A DNA stretch of 64,000 bases. It comes from Pandoraea sp. (GTDB taxonomy: Bacteria; Pseudomonadota; Gammaproteobacteria; Burkholderiales; Burkholderiaceae). Both the position numbers and the translations under genes were made by a program. Position 1 is the stretch's first letter, and every line of letters begins with the position of its first letter. The notes beneath the pieces are model-generated. The model had not been told where the DNA came from. It did not search any database and saw only the letters and a list, made by a program, of their open reading frames with translations. Location of the stretch: NCBI RefSeq assembly GCF_004297875.1, contig NZ_SCSK01000061.1:62001-126000 (forward strand), written 5' to 3'. Shown in pieces: positions 8,843 to 18,386 of this stretch.

Positions 8843-8939
8843 TCTGCCCCCGCATTTCTCCCCTCGCTGCCCCCGGTTCTCGCTTTCTTCGATCGAATAG
8901 GCGCAAACAGCTATCCGCCGGGACTTTTGCAGATTTTCC

Positions 8940-9806
8940 CTAGCGGGACAGGAAGTCCAATACCATCCTGTTGAATTTCTCCGCGTGCTCCCACTGCACC
9001 CAATGGCCACAACGGCTGAACAGATGCAACTCTGCCTCCGGCAATCCGGATAGCAGACGCAATCCGATGTCATAGGGCAAGAATCGATCTTCCCTGCCCC
9101 AGACGATCAGCGTCGGCGCCTTGATCTCCGGCAATCGCAGTTGATAGTCCGTGAATTGCTTGGGGTTTGCCGTCACACTCGCCACCCAGTTTTCAAGGTG
9201 GTGTCTGTTGGCATGCATGTTGTTGACGCGCTGTTGCAACAGGTCGTCCGTCAATGCCGATGGGTCGTACACGAACACGTTCATCATGCGCTTGACGTTT
9301 TCCAGCGTGGGCTCTCGATAAACGAAATTCAGTAACTTGATCCCTTCTGTCGGCTGGGGGACGAAGGTGCTGGTCCCGCCGGTACCGCCCCCCATATAGA
9401 CCAGGCGATGAACGCGATCGGGATTGGCGAGCGCGAAAGCCGTGGCCGAATGCGCTCCCATCGAGTTTCCGATCAAATGGATTCGGTCAACCTGAATCCG
9501 GTCGAGCACCGCACGAATAACCAGACCGTTGAATTCCGACCGCGAACCTTCGGCAATCACAACCGGATCGCTCTTGCCGAATCCCGGCACGTTGATCAGC
9601 AAAACGCGATACCCGGCACCGGCAAAGGCATCGATATTTCGATGGTAATTGGCCCATCCCGTTGCCCCGGGCCCTGAACCATGGAGCATCACCACGACAG
9701 GGTCTTCTACGCGACCGACGTCGTTGTAGTGCACTTTGTAATCGGCATCCTGCACGCGAACCATAACCTCGCGGCTGGTCTTTGCCTCATTGAACAATGA
9801 ACTCAT
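8940..9806 (-). CDS. MhpC-like meta-cleavage product C-C hydrolase
   Basis: About 288 residues, alpha/beta-hydrolase closely resembling MhpC, which splits the ring-opened product of 2,3-dihydroxyphenylpropionate. Visible landmarks are the [14 protein letters not shown] oxyanion region, nucleophile elbow GNSMG (Ser115), GGGTGG, acid Asp in WGREDRF and catalytic His in CGHWVQWEH. The start at ATG 9806 gives the family N-terminus; upstream in-frame starts would add ~50 unconserved residues. It is the last gene of the minus-strand catabolic cluster and one of two C-C hydrolases in it. It would release 2-hydroxypenta-2,4-dienoate for the hydratase at 16192-16977. Confidence 0.9.
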   Translation of the reverse strand: MSSLFNEAKTSREVMVRVQDADYKVHYNDVGRVEDPVVVMLHGSGPGATGWANYHRNIDAFAGAGYRVLLINVPGFGKSDPVVIAEGSRSEFNGLVIRAVLDRIQVDRIHLIGNSMGAHSATAFALANPDRVHRLVYMGGGTGGTSTFVPQPTEGIKLLNFVYREPTLENVKRMMNVFVYDPSALTDDLLQQRVNNMHANRHHLENWVASVTANPKQFTDYQLRLPEIKAPTLIVWGREDRFLPYDIGLRLLSGLPEAELHLFSRCGHWVQWEHAEKFNRMVLDFLSR

Positions 9807-9892
9807 ATTTGATCTCACGTCGAAGTCATACATCGGAACTATTGGGTCTTCCCACGCGCACCGCCCCTTTGATATATCGCCCCGGTGCGACG

Positions 9893-10636
9893 CTAAATGC
9901 TCATGCCACCATCCACGGATAGCGTGGAGCCGGTGACATATTTGGCTTGTTCGGACAAAAGCCACAGAACCGCATTGCCGACCTCATCCGGCTGGCCGAT
10001 TCTGCGCATGGGAATCATGTCGTCCAGCAGATGCAGATCGCCGCCCGTCGAGCGCATGTAGTTTGGCGTTTCGGTGGCCCCTGGACAGATCGCGTTGACG
10101 CGGATATTGAATTCCGCGTACTCCTTGGCCACTGCTTTCGTCAACCCGACGACCGCGTGTTTAGAGGCGACGTAGTGGGCGATTCCCGCCACGCCACGAA
10201 GCCCGAAGATCGACGCGTTGTTGACAATGGCCCCGCCGCCCGAGCGCAGCATCGCTTCAACCTGGTACTTCATGCCATAGTAGACACCCTTGAAATTCAG
10301 ATCGATTACCCATTCGGCTTCTTCAACCGGTGTCTCATGAATGGGGTGGAATTCGCCGTGACCACCTGCGTTGTTGAATGCGAAGTCCAGACGACCGAAG
10401 CGCGATTCGACGAATGCCACCAGTGCTTCGTTAGCGTCTCGCGAGGCGGCATCCGTGAGATGGATTTCGGCGTTTCCTCCCTGGGAGACAATGCGTTCGC
10501 GAACCGAAAGCAATTTGTCTTTTGTGCGCCCGGCCAAAACCACGGTGGCGCCCTCTTGGGCCAACGCCAGCGCCGCGGCCATGCCCATGCCGGAACCGCC
10601 GCCCGTGATCAGGCCCACTTTGCCTTTCATCAACAT
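9893..10636 (-). CDS. SDR-family dehydrogenase (candidate cis-dihydrodiol dehydrogenase)
   Basis: 247 residues, classical SDR. It shows TGGGSGMG near residue 11, NNAG at about 89, Ser in NNASIFG and YVASK as the Tyr-x-x-x-Lys site, ending with the usual VDGGMSI. AAGGAG lies 8 nt before ATG 10636. In a cluster with a Rieske oxygenase and extradiol dioxygenases, the expected role is oxidation of a cis-dihydrodiol to the catechol. That role is inferred from context, since glucose- or acyl-type SDRs look alike. It sits between the hemerythrin and the MhpC-like hydrolase. Confidence 0.85.
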   Translation of the reverse strand: MLMKGKVGLITGGGSGMGMAAALALAQEGATVVLAGRTKDKLLSVRERIVSQGGNAEIHLTDAASRDANEALVAFVESRFGRLDFAFNNAGGHGEFHPIHETPVEEAEWVIDLNFKGVYYGMKYQVEAMLRSGGGAIVNNASIFGLRGVAGIAHYVASKHAVVGLTKAVAKEYAEFNIRVNAICPGATETPNYMRSTGGDLHLLDDMIPMRRIGQPDEVGNAVLWLLSEQAKYVTGSTLSVDGGMSI

Positions 10637-10670
10637 CGACTATCTCCTTCCGCGTTCCGAGCTACGCCAC

Positions 10671-11225
10671 CTACACGGAATCGGCCTGAACTTCCCCTGC
10701 GTCACTCTCTGCCGGGATGCGATCCGCATGCACCAGATTGCGCCGCAAAACGACCGCCTGACCGCCATGCGTTCTACCGTTGATCCACGCCGAGAGCGAC
10801 GAATCCATATAGTCGGCGTGCCCCGGAAACCAGTCGATCAGCGACTGCGCAAGCCGATGAATGGCCCCCAGCCCGATCTGACCGATGGCGGCCAGCTGTT
10901 GTACCTGAAATACCGCGGCGAGCACCTCGTCGTGTTGATCGCGGTGGCACTTGGCATAGACATCGGGAAACGCTGTTCTGTCCATCCATGCGTGTTCAAG
11001 ATCAAAGTGCGAAATCAGATGCGCCGCCACAGCCGAGAGCGCCGCCAGTGCCATGTTTGCCGTGCTGTTGCGCAACGCCATCACGACGTGAACGAACTCC
11101 CTGTGCTCGTCGTCCATGGGCTCGTGGCCGAGAAGCAGGCCGTCATGCCATTCCAGATTCTCGTTATGTCCAGTGGGGCGCTGTACATGGCGCGCGTGAT
11201 GATCACTCGATTGCAGGCTGCTCAT
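10671..11225 (-). CDS. Bacteriohemerythrin-like O2-binding protein
   Basis: About 184 residues from ATG 11225, which has GAGG 5 nt upstream. All seven di-iron ligands of the hemerythrin fold can be placed: His41 (DDEH), His73 and Glu77 (HFDLE), His94 and His98 (CHRDQH), His136 and Asp141 (HADYMD). Family members bind O2 reversibly and store, carry or sense it. Lying between the cupin and SDR genes of an oxygenase-rich cluster, it may supply or buffer O2 for the ring-attacking enzymes, but that is inference. The ~25-residue N-terminus and ~30-residue C-terminal tail are extensions with no recognisable domain. Confidence 0.85.
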   Translation of the reverse strand: MSSLQSSDHHARHVQRPTGHNENLEWHDGLLLGHEPMDDEHREFVHVVMALRNSTANMALAALSAVAAHLISHFDLEHAWMDRTAFPDVYAKCHRDQHDEVLAAVFQVQQLAAIGQIGLGAIHRLAQSLIDWFPGHADYMDSSLSAWINGRTHGGQAVVLRRNLVHADRIPAESDAGEVQADSV

Positions 11226-11257
11226 TCCGACCTCAGACTCCGATGCTTGATTGATGC

Positions 11258-11788
11258 TTACTTCCGTTTGGCGTCGAGAAGAATCGATGCCATCACGGCG
11301 GGTTGCGCGCTGCGATTTCGCCACGCGTGCCGGGTGCCGTTCTGGATCACGATGTCGCCTGCCCTGAGCTCACGTGTTTCACCATCATCCAGTTCGAGCG
11401 TCAATTCACCTGACAGGATGATGTCGTAGTCGATCGAATCGGTGATGTGAAATCCCGAGCCATCGGGCTCGAAGCATTCGGCCAGGCCCGGCAGCACCTT
11501 CGCGTATTCAGCGCCTGCAGCGGCTCCGTCGAAACGGGGGTCGGCCATCACGGCATCGGGCGGGAATTGCACGATCATGAAGCGCGAACCATTCAATCCA
11601 GGCAGCACTGAATTGGAATTCTCAACCGGATCACCGCCCGTATGCGGCAAGGCGGTTGCCGGATTCGTAGCCCATACCTGTGTGGTCTTGAATCCGGGAA
11701 CCGCGGCGAATTCATGACCTCGAGCTTCATCGTCACTGAGGACAACGGATTTACCGTTTTTTTGGCCGGTAACTACACGACGTACCAT
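11258..11788 (-). CDS. Cupin-domain protein
   Basis: 176 residues with a single C-terminal cupin_2 barrel (about residues 110-172). The typical pattern is present: DYDIILSGELTLELDD, LRAGDIVIQNGTRHAW. The N-terminal half (residues 1-100) lacks a recognised domain. Related cupins accompany amidases and ring-cleaving enzymes and may bind a metal or a pathway intermediate. It lies 15 nt from the MDR gene and 33 nt from the hemerythrin gene, so co-transcription is likely. Enzymatic activity is unknown. Confidence 0.8.
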   Translation of the reverse strand: MVRRVVTGQKNGKSVVLSDDEARGHEFAAVPGFKTTQVWATNPATALPHTGGDPVENSNSVLPGLNGSRFMIVQFPPDAVMADPRFDGAAAGAEYAKVLPGLAECFEPDGSGFHITDSIDYDIILSGELTLELDDGETRELRAGDIVIQNGTRHAWRNRSAQPAVMASILLDAKRK

Positions 11789-11802
11789 CTTCGCACTCCA
11801 GG

Positions 11803-12924
11803 TTATTGTGTGATGACCACGTTGAAGAAGCCGCCCGCGCGTTTTTCCGCGTCCTTTAACGCTTCGTTTGCCTGATCGAGCGTGTACGTGTGGTTTTCGA
11901 AAACCGATACATCGAGCGTACCTGCTTCGATCATGCTCACCAGATCCTGGCCCTCACCCACCGTGAACCACAGGGATCCGATGATCGACAGGGCCGAGCA
12001 CATCATTTCGTGCATATTGATTGGCACTTCATTGATCTGTGCGCCGATTTCCACCAGGCGACCGCCGCGACGCAGGCAACCCAAAGCGTTCTTCGTCACC
12101 AGCATGTTGGTCGGACTCGGAGCAATTGCATCCACCACGGCATCAACGCCCATGCCCCCCGTTTGCTCCCTGGCCCATGCGACCATGTCGCCCGAGCCGG
12201 CCGCGAATGTGGAGATTCGCCGGGGATCGATCTTCCGGACACGGGCCAACGTTTGCTCGTCGCGAGCGACGACCATGATTTTGGCTGCGCCCATGGCACG
12301 CGCGATCAGTGTCGCGCCCAGACCCAGCGTGCCTGTCCCGCCGATGATGAGAACATTCTTGCCGCCGGCGACACCCGCCTTGCGCAGACCCGCGTATGCC
12401 GTGCCCAGATAGCCGAAACGCGCGGCGGCTTCGAAGCTGACTTCATTGCCAAGCTTCACCAGGCCATCCGCCGGTGCCGTGGCGTACTGGCTGAAGCCGC
12501 CATACGGATATCGTTCGTAGATCTTTTTTGACTTGGGGCCAAAGCCAAAGTAGCCCTGGAAGGTATATGCCTCGCAGAAGATGTTTTCGCCAACACGGCA
12601 TGCGTGGCACGAACCGCACGAGCGACCCGGATTGACGTATACGCGATCACCAACCTTGATGCCGGTGACTGCGTCACCCACTTCGACCACGACGCCGGCC
12701 GCGTCCAGACCGAAAATTGCCGGCAGGTCCGGCAACGTAAGATAAGCCTTGTCATTCGCGTAATTACTGATGACGTTGCGCAGATTCGGAACCACTCCCG
12801 AGGCCTTGAGCTGAACGATCACATCCGTGGGGCGTTGAAGTTGCGGATACGGAATGGACTCGATACGGAAGTTGCCCGATGCATCGTGGACGCGCGCGGC
12901 GCGCATCATTTCGTTTTTGCTCAT
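11803..12924 (-). CDS. MDR-family alcohol dehydrogenase-like oxidoreductase
   Basis: 373 residues, medium-chain dehydrogenase fold with GroES-like N-terminal and Rossmann domains (IGGTGTLGLGAT). The four structural-zinc cysteines are present (Cys103, 106, 109, 117 in SCGSCHACRVGENIFC). The usual catalytic-zinc Cys (GxCGTD) and His-Glu (GHE) are replaced by Val-Val-Pro and Leu-Asp-Ala, so a standard zinc-dependent alcohol oxidation is doubtful. Quinone-reductase-type MDR members also lack catalytic zinc. It is in the catabolic cluster between cupin and porin genes; its role is unknown. Confidence 0.85.
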   Translation of the reverse strand: MSKNEMMRAARVHDASGNFRIESIPYPQLQRPTDVIVQLKASGVVPNLRNVISNYANDKAYLTLPDLPAIFGLDAAGVVVEVGDAVTGIKVGDRVYVNPGRSCGSCHACRVGENIFCEAYTFQGYFGFGPKSKKIYERYPYGGFSQYATAPADGLVKLGNEVSFEAAARFGYLGTAYAGLRKAGVAGGKNVLIIGGTGTLGLGATLIARAMGAAKIMVVARDEQTLARVRKIDPRRISTFAAGSGDMVAWAREQTGGMGVDAVVDAIAPSPTNMLVTKNALGCLRRGGRLVEIGAQINEVPINMHEMMCSALSIIGSLWFTVGEGQDLVSMIEAGTLDVSVFENHTYTLDQANEALKDAEKRAGGFFNVVITQ

Positions 12925-12997
12925 TTCTGCGTTTCCTTTATGGCGTTCCTGACGCGCTACGCGTCAGGAACTTTAAGCACGGGTTTTCCTATCCAGA

Positions 12998-14068
12998 TCA
13001 GAACGCGTGGATGAGGCCGAGACTGAACGCCGCTTGACGGCCACCCGACGCGGGGCCGGCAGCCATCAGAATCCATGCCGGCCCGCCGGAAGACTGCTGG
13101 TAGGCCAACGTTGAATACAGGCTCGTGCGTTTCGAGAACATGTAGATAAGCGAGAGCGTTTCCTGATTCACGTGCTGCTCGTTCAACACATGGTTACCCT
13201 TTTGGTACTGATACGAAAAATGCGCATGCAGCGGCGTGGACAACGCGTAGGTCACGTCTGCCTCGTACACGCCAATACGCGCGCCGTTCTGTGTATTGGA
13301 GGTATTTGTGTACAGGGCGGCGAGTTCGGCGGCCCCAACCATCCACGACGTACCGACGCCGAAATTTCGAATGCCGTCGTTGCCGTTGTTCAACGCAGCG
13401 TACTTGATGTACGTATAGGCGCCGTTGAGCGAGAACCCGCCATTGTGGTAGTTGGCCCCGAAGCTTTGCCCCGAGTTCGCGCCGAAGTTGCCGGCGACGC
13501 CGCCGAAGCTGTACATCCCCCCGAAGGAGAAGCCGTTGTACGTCGGGCTAACGTACTTGACTGAGTTAGGTACCGCTGAGCCCAGCATGCGGTCGAAGTC
13601 GAACGACCCATTGCCGGGAATACGCGGACTGTTCAATCCCTGGAACGAACTCTGGCGCAGGTTCATCGCGTTGATCACAGGGAATGCGGGGCCCCACCGG
13701 TCCGGAACCAGCGAATCGAACATGAAGTCGATTTGATTGCCGATCGTCAGCGTGCCATATTTTTCTTCCTTGAGACCGACGTAGGCGGTATGGCCGAACT
13801 GCCCGTTGACCATCGTGCCATTGTTCATGTTGAACTGGCCCTCGAGCTTGAAGATCGCTTTGGTGCCGCCACCAAGATCTTCACTTCCCGTCATGCCAAA
13901 CAGATCGGGTGCCTGACTATCCGGATCGATGGACAGCATTTTCTTGCCGCCGACATTCGAGGTGTACATGACACCCGAATCGATCAGACCGTAGATCGAC
14001 ACCGATTGCGCGCTGGCACTGACAGACACCGTCGCTCCGATAAGTAGTACTAATTTTTTCATTTCCAT
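12998..14068 (-). CDS. Gram-negative outer-membrane porin (OmpC/Burkholderia type)
   Basis: About 356 residues. It has a signal peptide (KKLVLLIGATVSVSASAQ) and then SVSIYGLIDSG, the standard first beta-strand of Burkholderiales 16-stranded trimeric porins, and it ends in Phe (LIHAF), the beta-barrel assembly signal. The loop-3 region (FGHTAYVGLKEEKYGTLTIGNQ) is conserved. The start at ATG 14068 follows AGGAG by 10 nt; ATG 14062 is an alternative. Placed inside the catabolic cluster, it probably admits the aromatic substrate. It would be expressed with the pathway genes. Confidence 0.92.
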   Translation of the reverse strand: MEMKKLVLLIGATVSVSASAQSVSIYGLIDSGVMYTSNVGGKKMLSIDPDSQAPDLFGMTGSEDLGGGTKAIFKLEGQFNMNNGTMVNGQFGHTAYVGLKEEKYGTLTIGNQIDFMFDSLVPDRWGPAFPVINAMNLRQSSFQGLNSPRIPGNGSFDFDRMLGSAVPNSVKYVSPTYNGFSFGGMYSFGGVAGNFGANSGQSFGANYHNGGFSLNGAYTYIKYAALNNGNDGIRNFGVGTSWMVGAAELAALYTNTSNTQNGARIGVYEADVTYALSTPLHAHFSYQYQKGNHVLNEQHVNQETLSLIYMFSKRTSLYSTLAYQQSSGGPAWILMAAGPASGGRQAAFSLGLIHAF

Positions 14069-14193
14069 TCCCGACTTCTCCTCACCCATCAGTACCCGCC
14101 TCCTGCAGCGGCACCGTGTTTTACGCTATGCCCCTAGGGACCGCGATATATGACTCCCTCTGCTACTGAGGGAGTCGCCTCCGGAAGTGACGC

Positions 14194-15234
14194 CTAAGCT
14201 GCGCTGGCTTTTAGGCTTTTTGCCTTGAGCAAATCCAAAGCGACGTCAACGATCATGTCCTCCTGGCCGCCGACCATACGGCGCTTGCCCAGCTCGACCA
14301 GAATATCGACCGTGTTCAAGCCGTACTTGGCTGCCGCGACTTCCGAGTGGCGCAGGAACGACGAATAGACACCTGCGTAACCCAGCGCAAGGGTCTCGCG
14401 GTCGACCCGCACCGGGCGGTCTTGCAGGGGGCGCACGATATCGTCTGCCGCATCCATCAATGCGTAGAGATCCGTGCCGTGATTCCAGCCCATGCGTTCG
14501 GCCGCGGCAATGAAAACTTCGAGCGGAGCATTCCCGGCACCGGCACCCATACCTGCCAGCGACGCATCGATACGGTCGCAGCCCTCTTCCACGGCAACGA
14601 TGGAGTTGGCGACGCCCAGCGACAGGTTGTGGTGAGCGTGCATACCGGTTTGGGTCTCTGGCTGCAATACCGCCTTGATGGCCCGGAAGCGATCCCGCAC
14701 GTCATTCATCGACAACGCGCCACCGGAGTCCACGACGTAAATCGTAGTGGCGCCATAACTTTCCATCAGCTTGGCTTGCTGGGCCAGCACTGCCGGCGTT
14801 GTCATGTGCGACATCATGAGAAAGCCAACGGTATCCATGCCGAGCTCACGCGCATACTCGATGTGCTGTTTGCTGACGTCCGCTTCCGTGCAGTGGGTCG
14901 CGACACGAACCACACGCGCCCCGGCGCCATATGCAGCCTTCAGATCATGAATGGTGCCAATGCCGGGCAGCAGCAGCGTGGCGATCTTCGAATGCGTGAC
15001 GACGTCGGCTACGGCTTCGATCCATTCCAGATCGCTGTGCGCGCCAAAGCCGTAGTTGAAGCTCGAGCCTTGCAGGCCGTCGCCATGTGCGACTTCAATC
15101 GAATCCACCTTTGCCTTGTCCAGCGCTCGTGCGATGTCCTGCACGTTCTGAATCGAGTATTGATGGCGAATGGCGTGCGAGCCGTCGCGCAGCGTCACAT
15201 CGGAGATATAGAGTTTCTTGCCGTGATTGCCCAT
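14194..15234 (-). CDS. mhpE: 4-hydroxy-2-oxovalerate aldolase
   Basis: 346 residues, HMGL-like TIM barrel. Visible are [10 protein letters not shown] (metal and catalytic residues), [18 protein letters not shown] (metal-binding His-x-His) and the C-terminal dehydrogenase-communication domain. It cleaves 4-hydroxy-2-oxopentanoate to pyruvate and acetaldehyde, handing acetaldehyde to the dehydrogenase encoded just upstream in the operon. AAGGAG precedes ATG 15234. Equivalent to BphI/DmpG/MhpE. It is the terminal carbon-yielding step of the meta-cleavage pathway. Confidence 0.95.
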   Translation of the reverse strand: MGNHGKKLYISDVTLRDGSHAIRHQYSIQNVQDIARALDKAKVDSIEVAHGDGLQGSSFNYGFGAHSDLEWIEAVADVVTHSKIATLLLPGIGTIHDLKAAYGAGARVVRVATHCTEADVSKQHIEYARELGMDTVGFLMMSHMTTPAVLAQQAKLMESYGATTIYVVDSGGALSMNDVRDRFRAIKAVLQPETQTGMHAHHNLSLGVANSIVAVEEGCDRIDASLAGMGAGAGNAPLEVFIAAAERMGWNHGTDLYALMDAADDIVRPLQDRPVRVDRETLALGYAGVYSSFLRHSEVAAAKYGLNTVDILVELGKRRMVGGQEDMIVDVALDLLKAKSLKASAA

Positions 15235-15247
15235 TTGCGATGGCTCC

Positions 15248-16186
15248 TTAAACGTTCATCATGGATTGAGCCATGCGCTCTGCGGTTCTCATGCCGGCGC
15301 TGGTCATAATGTCCAGATTCCCTGCGTAGGCCGGCAGGTAGTGCGCGGCCCCTTCCACTTCGAGAAATACCGAAGTCTTCAGCCCGCTCAGTTTGCCCAG
15401 CCCCGGAACATTCAACGGCGCCTCCGGACTGATCACGTCGAACTGCACTTTCTGCTTCAGGCGGTAGCCCGGGACGTACGTGTTCACCGCCTTGACCATT
15501 TCTTCAATCGATGCCTCGACCGCCTCGCGATCGGCGGGCTCCGACAGGGTATAAACCGTGTCGCGCATAATGACCGGCGGCTCAGCCGGATTCAGCACGA
15601 TGATGGCCTTGCCCTTCGATGCGCCGCCCACGACCTCGATAGCCTTGGAGGTGGTTTCCGTGAACTCGTCAATATTGGCGCGCGTACCTGGCCCTGCCGA
15701 TTTGCTCGAGATCGAGGCTATGATTTCGCCGTAGTGAACCTTGACGACCCGTGATACCGCAGCCACTATCGGGATCGTCGCCTGACCGCCGCATGTCACC
15801 ATGTTGACGTTGAGCGCATCGATGTTTGCCTCACCGTTCACCACGGGAATGCAGTACGGACCGATTGCCGCGGGCGTCAGGTCAATTACCCGGATGCCGG
15901 GCTTCAATGCGCGCAGAAACGCGTCGTTCTTCAGGTGGGCACTGGCCGAAGTCGCATCGAATACAAAATCGATATCCGCGAACACCGGCAAACGCGCCAG
16001 TCCTTCGATGCCTTCGTGCGTGGTGGCAACGCCCAGACGACTCGCGCGAGCCAGGCCGTCCGACTTCGGATCGATGCCGACCATGGCCCCCATTTGCAGA
16101 TACTTGCTGTTGCGCATCACTTTGATCATGAGATCGGTACCGATGTTGCCTGAACCGATGATTGCCACTTTGAGTTTCTTTGTCAT
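15248..16186 (-). CDS. mhpF: Acetaldehyde dehydrogenase (acetylating)
   Basis: About 312 residues. It has the cofactor motif [12 protein letters not shown], the catalytic Cys in [10 protein letters not shown] and the conserved [17 protein letters not shown] stretch. It turns acetaldehyde plus CoA and NAD+ into acetyl-CoA while bound to the aldolase encoded 13 nt downstream. The start is ATG 16186, with GAG 8 nt upstream. ATG 16192 overlaps the hydratase stop codon but leaves almost no spacing. It is the standard partner of MhpE/BphI. Confidence 0.95.
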   Translation of the reverse strand: MTKKLKVAIIGSGNIGTDLMIKVMRNSKYLQMGAMVGIDPKSDGLARASRLGVATTHEGIEGLARLPVFADIDFVFDATSASAHLKNDAFLRALKPGIRVIDLTPAAIGPYCIPVVNGEANIDALNVNMVTCGGQATIPIVAAVSRVVKVHYGEIIASISSKSAGPGTRANIDEFTETTSKAIEVVGGASKGKAIIVLNPAEPPVIMRDTVYTLSEPADREAVEASIEEMVKAVNTYVPGYRLKQKVQFDVISPEAPLNVPGLGKLSGLKTSVFLEVEGAAHYLPAYAGNLDIMTSAGMRTAERMAQSMMNV

Positions 16187-16191
16187 ATTCA

Positions 16192-16977
16192 TTACTCGAT
16201 GAAAGTTGCGCGAACGCTGCCCAGGCCCTCGATAGCCGCGGCATAAGTTCCCGGCTGGGTGACCGCGACCATGGGACCCAGGGCGCCGGTCAATACCACG
16301 TCGCCGGCCCGCAAAGGCGTACCCAGCGCAGCCATGCGATCCGCAAGCCATACGGCGGCGTTCAGCGGATTGCCCAGGCAGGCCGCACCGCTCCCCGTGG
16401 ATAGAACCTCGCCGCGCGATTCAAGCGCCATCGCGCACGCGGCGAGATCGAGTTGCGACAACCGGACCGGACGCGCCCCCATCACGAAAGCCGCCGAACT
16501 GGCGTTGTCCGCGACGGTATCGACGAACTTGATGTCCCAGTTCTCAATCCGGCTGTCCACAACTTCCAGCGCGGCCACCGCGCAGTCCGTGGCGCCGATC
16601 AGATCGGCAAACGTATGCCGTTCGTACGTGAGGTCACGCTTGAGTACCAGCGCGATTTCGGCCTCGACTTTCGGCTGAATCAGTTTCGAAAGCGAGATCG
16701 GCTGCGCATCGCCGTATGCCATGGAGGCAAACAATGCCCCGAAATCCGGCTGATCGACGCCCAACTGCTTCTGCACCGCCAGCGATGTCAGACCAATCTT
16801 GCGCCCCACAATCCGCTCTCCCCGCGCTACTCGCGCATCGACGTTGATCTGCTGCACCGCATATGCGGACTGCATGTCATCGAGCCCGATGTCACCGCGC
16901 ACCGGAGCGATAACCTGGCGGCCAATCTCGGCCTTTTTGAGGCGGGCCGCGATCGCTTTCAACTTCTCTTGCTGCAT
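16192..16977 (-). CDS. mhpD: 2-keto-4-pentenoate (2-hydroxypenta-2,4-dienoate) hydratase
   Basis: 261 residues, fumarylacetoacetase/hydratase-decarboxylase family. It shows [24 protein letters not shown] with the metal-binding acidic residues, and [14 protein letters not shown]. It adds water to 2-hydroxypenta-2,4-dienoate to give 4-hydroxy-2-oxopentanoate for the aldolase. AGGAG precedes ATG 16977, which lies inside the end of the LigB-type dioxygenase gene (19-nt overlap). The order dioxygenase, hydratase, dehydrogenase, aldolase follows mhp/bph-like logic. Confidence 0.94.
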   Translation of the reverse strand: MQQEKLKAIAARLKKAEIGRQVIAPVRGDIGLDDMQSAYAVQQINVDARVARGERIVGRKIGLTSLAVQKQLGVDQPDFGALFASMAYGDAQPISLSKLIQPKVEAEIALVLKRDLTYERHTFADLIGATDCAVAALEVVDSRIENWDIKFVDTVADNASSAAFVMGARPVRLSQLDLAACAMALESRGEVLSTGSGAACLGNPLNAAVWLADRMAALGTPLRAGDVVLTGALGPMVAVTQPGTYAAAIEGLGSVRATFIE

Positions 16978-17933
16978 CTGATTTCTCCTTGGGCGTCAGG
17001 CGATGCGTGCATGCACGCGAACCCCGCGATCCATTCAGGAATAGCCTGATAGAAGTCAATCTCCGCGGTATAGTCGCCGAACGCAGACAGCGCAGCGAAA
17101 GCCGCAACCCAGGTGCGGATCTCATGCGCACTCCGGCCGGCCTCCCTCGACACATCCTCGTTACTCAACCGGTCAACGGCCGGCAAATCGCTTTGCATCA
17201 TCTTCAGGAATGCCATGTCCCACGCGGGGTTCAGCGCTCTCATGTTCTCGGCCTCCCCGGCGGTGAATGCCTTGGCGGCGTTGATGACCCTTTCCTGCCT
17301 GGCGTTCCGGGCTTGCGGGCTGAGATTTCGCCCGGCGTAGATCAGGCGATCCGCAATCTCCTGAGTCGCGCCCTTCAACTCGGGAATCGGTGGTTCATGT
17401 GATATGCCGCCCGACCCTAAAATCAGCACGCGTTTCCCGGTCGATTTCAGATACTCGCCAATGACCCACCCCATCATGCGGGACCGGCGAAGCGTTGACA
17501 TAGGCGGAGCCACCGAATTGATAAACACCGGAATCACCGGATAGCTGTCGAGCCCACCCGTGACGACTTCCAGGGCCTGGGCTGCGCCGTGGTCCACCGA
17601 CATGCGATAGGAAATCGCCATATCGATATCGCGATTCAGCGCGTACTCGACCATTGCCCGGGCCTGTTCCGCGGGAACCGGGAGAGTCCCCGCCAGGCTC
17701 CTGTAGTCGCCAATGGCCTCGGCCTTGGCTCCCACACAGAAGCTGGGCATCAACTCATAGAAAAATCCGTTGTAGTGATCGGGGGCAAACACGACCACCA
17801 GCTCAGGATCGAAGGCTCGGACGCGTTCTCGCGCGACGGCGTTGATCCTTGCAACCTCGGCAACCAACGCCGGCTTGGGATCGAAGTACCCCTGCAAAGG
17901 CGTATGGGAAACACATTCAAGAATAGCTGGCAT
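16959..17933 (-). CDS. MhpB-like class III (LigB) extradiol dioxygenase
   Basis: 324 residues, very similar in layout to MhpB (2,3-dihydroxyphenylpropionate 1,2-dioxygenase). It has SHTPLQGYFDP near the N-terminus, VVVFAPDHYNGFFY, the catalytic VDHGAAQ, VFINSVAPP, LGSGGISHEPP and, near the end, TWVAAFAALSAFG. The His residues of these motifs are the expected Fe(II) ligands and acid/base. It would open a 3-substituted catechol ring for a C-C hydrolase. The cluster also has a VOC-type extradiol enzyme, so the two may act on different rings or intermediates. The C-terminal tail is ~10 residues longer than in MhpB. Confidence 0.92.
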   Translation of the reverse strand: MPAILECVSHTPLQGYFDPKPALVAEVARINAVARERVRAFDPELVVVFAPDHYNGFFYELMPSFCVGAKAEAIGDYRSLAGTLPVPAEQARAMVEYALNRDIDMAISYRMSVDHGAAQALEVVTGGLDSYPVIPVFINSVAPPMSTLRRSRMMGWVIGEYLKSTGKRVLILGSGGISHEPPIPELKGATQEIADRLIYAGRNLSPQARNARQERVINAAKAFTAGEAENMRALNPAWDMAFLKMMQSDLPAVDRLSNEDVSREAGRSAHEIRTWVAAFAALSAFGDYTAEIDFYQAIPEWIAGFACMHASPDAQGEIRCSKRS

Positions 17934-17942
17934 GTCTGGGCC

Positions 17943-18368
17943 TTAAGCGCGTTTGAATGTCAGGCGAGCGACGCGGGCTTCCGACGTCCCCGCTTCCAGC
18001 TTGTGCGTGGTCAACGTCAACTGATCGCCGTCGAGTTCCGCATAGCGCTTCTGCTCACTGCCGACCCAGTTCGGAAAAAGGCAAAGCTTGACCTTGTGCG
18101 TCACTACGTTGCCCTCGACATCCCAGTCGCCCGCGTACGTCAGATACGTGTTGTAGGCCTCGGCCTTCTCCGCGTCCGACGCGTTCCATTGGCCGCCCGT
18201 CGTGAAGTCCGGCCTTTCTTTTCTGGCGATGGCACAGAACATGCCGCTCGGGCCATACGCCATGAAGCCGTCGAGCTCACGGCCCATCGGATACGTGATG
18301 CGACCATCGTCAAAGATTTGTTCCCAGGCGAGGATTTGCCAACGGCCCTTGACGTCAAGATTTTTCAT
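17943..18368 (-). CDS. Lipocalin-like domain protein
   Basis: 141 residues, single lipocalin_5-like domain. It opens GRWQILAWEQIF, has RELDGFMAYGPSGMFCAIA, the GDWDVEGNVVTHKV strand pair, and ends with LTFKRA. No signal peptide is present, so it is cytoplasmic. Related proteins bind small hydrophobic ligands or act as uncharacterised enzymes in secondary metabolism. It is 9 nt from the LigB-type dioxygenase gene and 18 nt from a C-C hydrolase gene, so it probably handles a pathway intermediate. The function is unproven. Confidence 0.8.
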   Translation of the reverse strand: MKNLDVKGRWQILAWEQIFDDGRITYPMGRELDGFMAYGPSGMFCAIARKERPDFTTGGQWNASDAEKAEAYNTYLTYAGDWDVEGNVVTHKVKLCLFPNWVGSEQKRYAELDGDQLTLTTHKLEAGTSEARVARLTFKRA

Positions 18369-18386
18369 ACTGTTTCTGGCCCTCTG

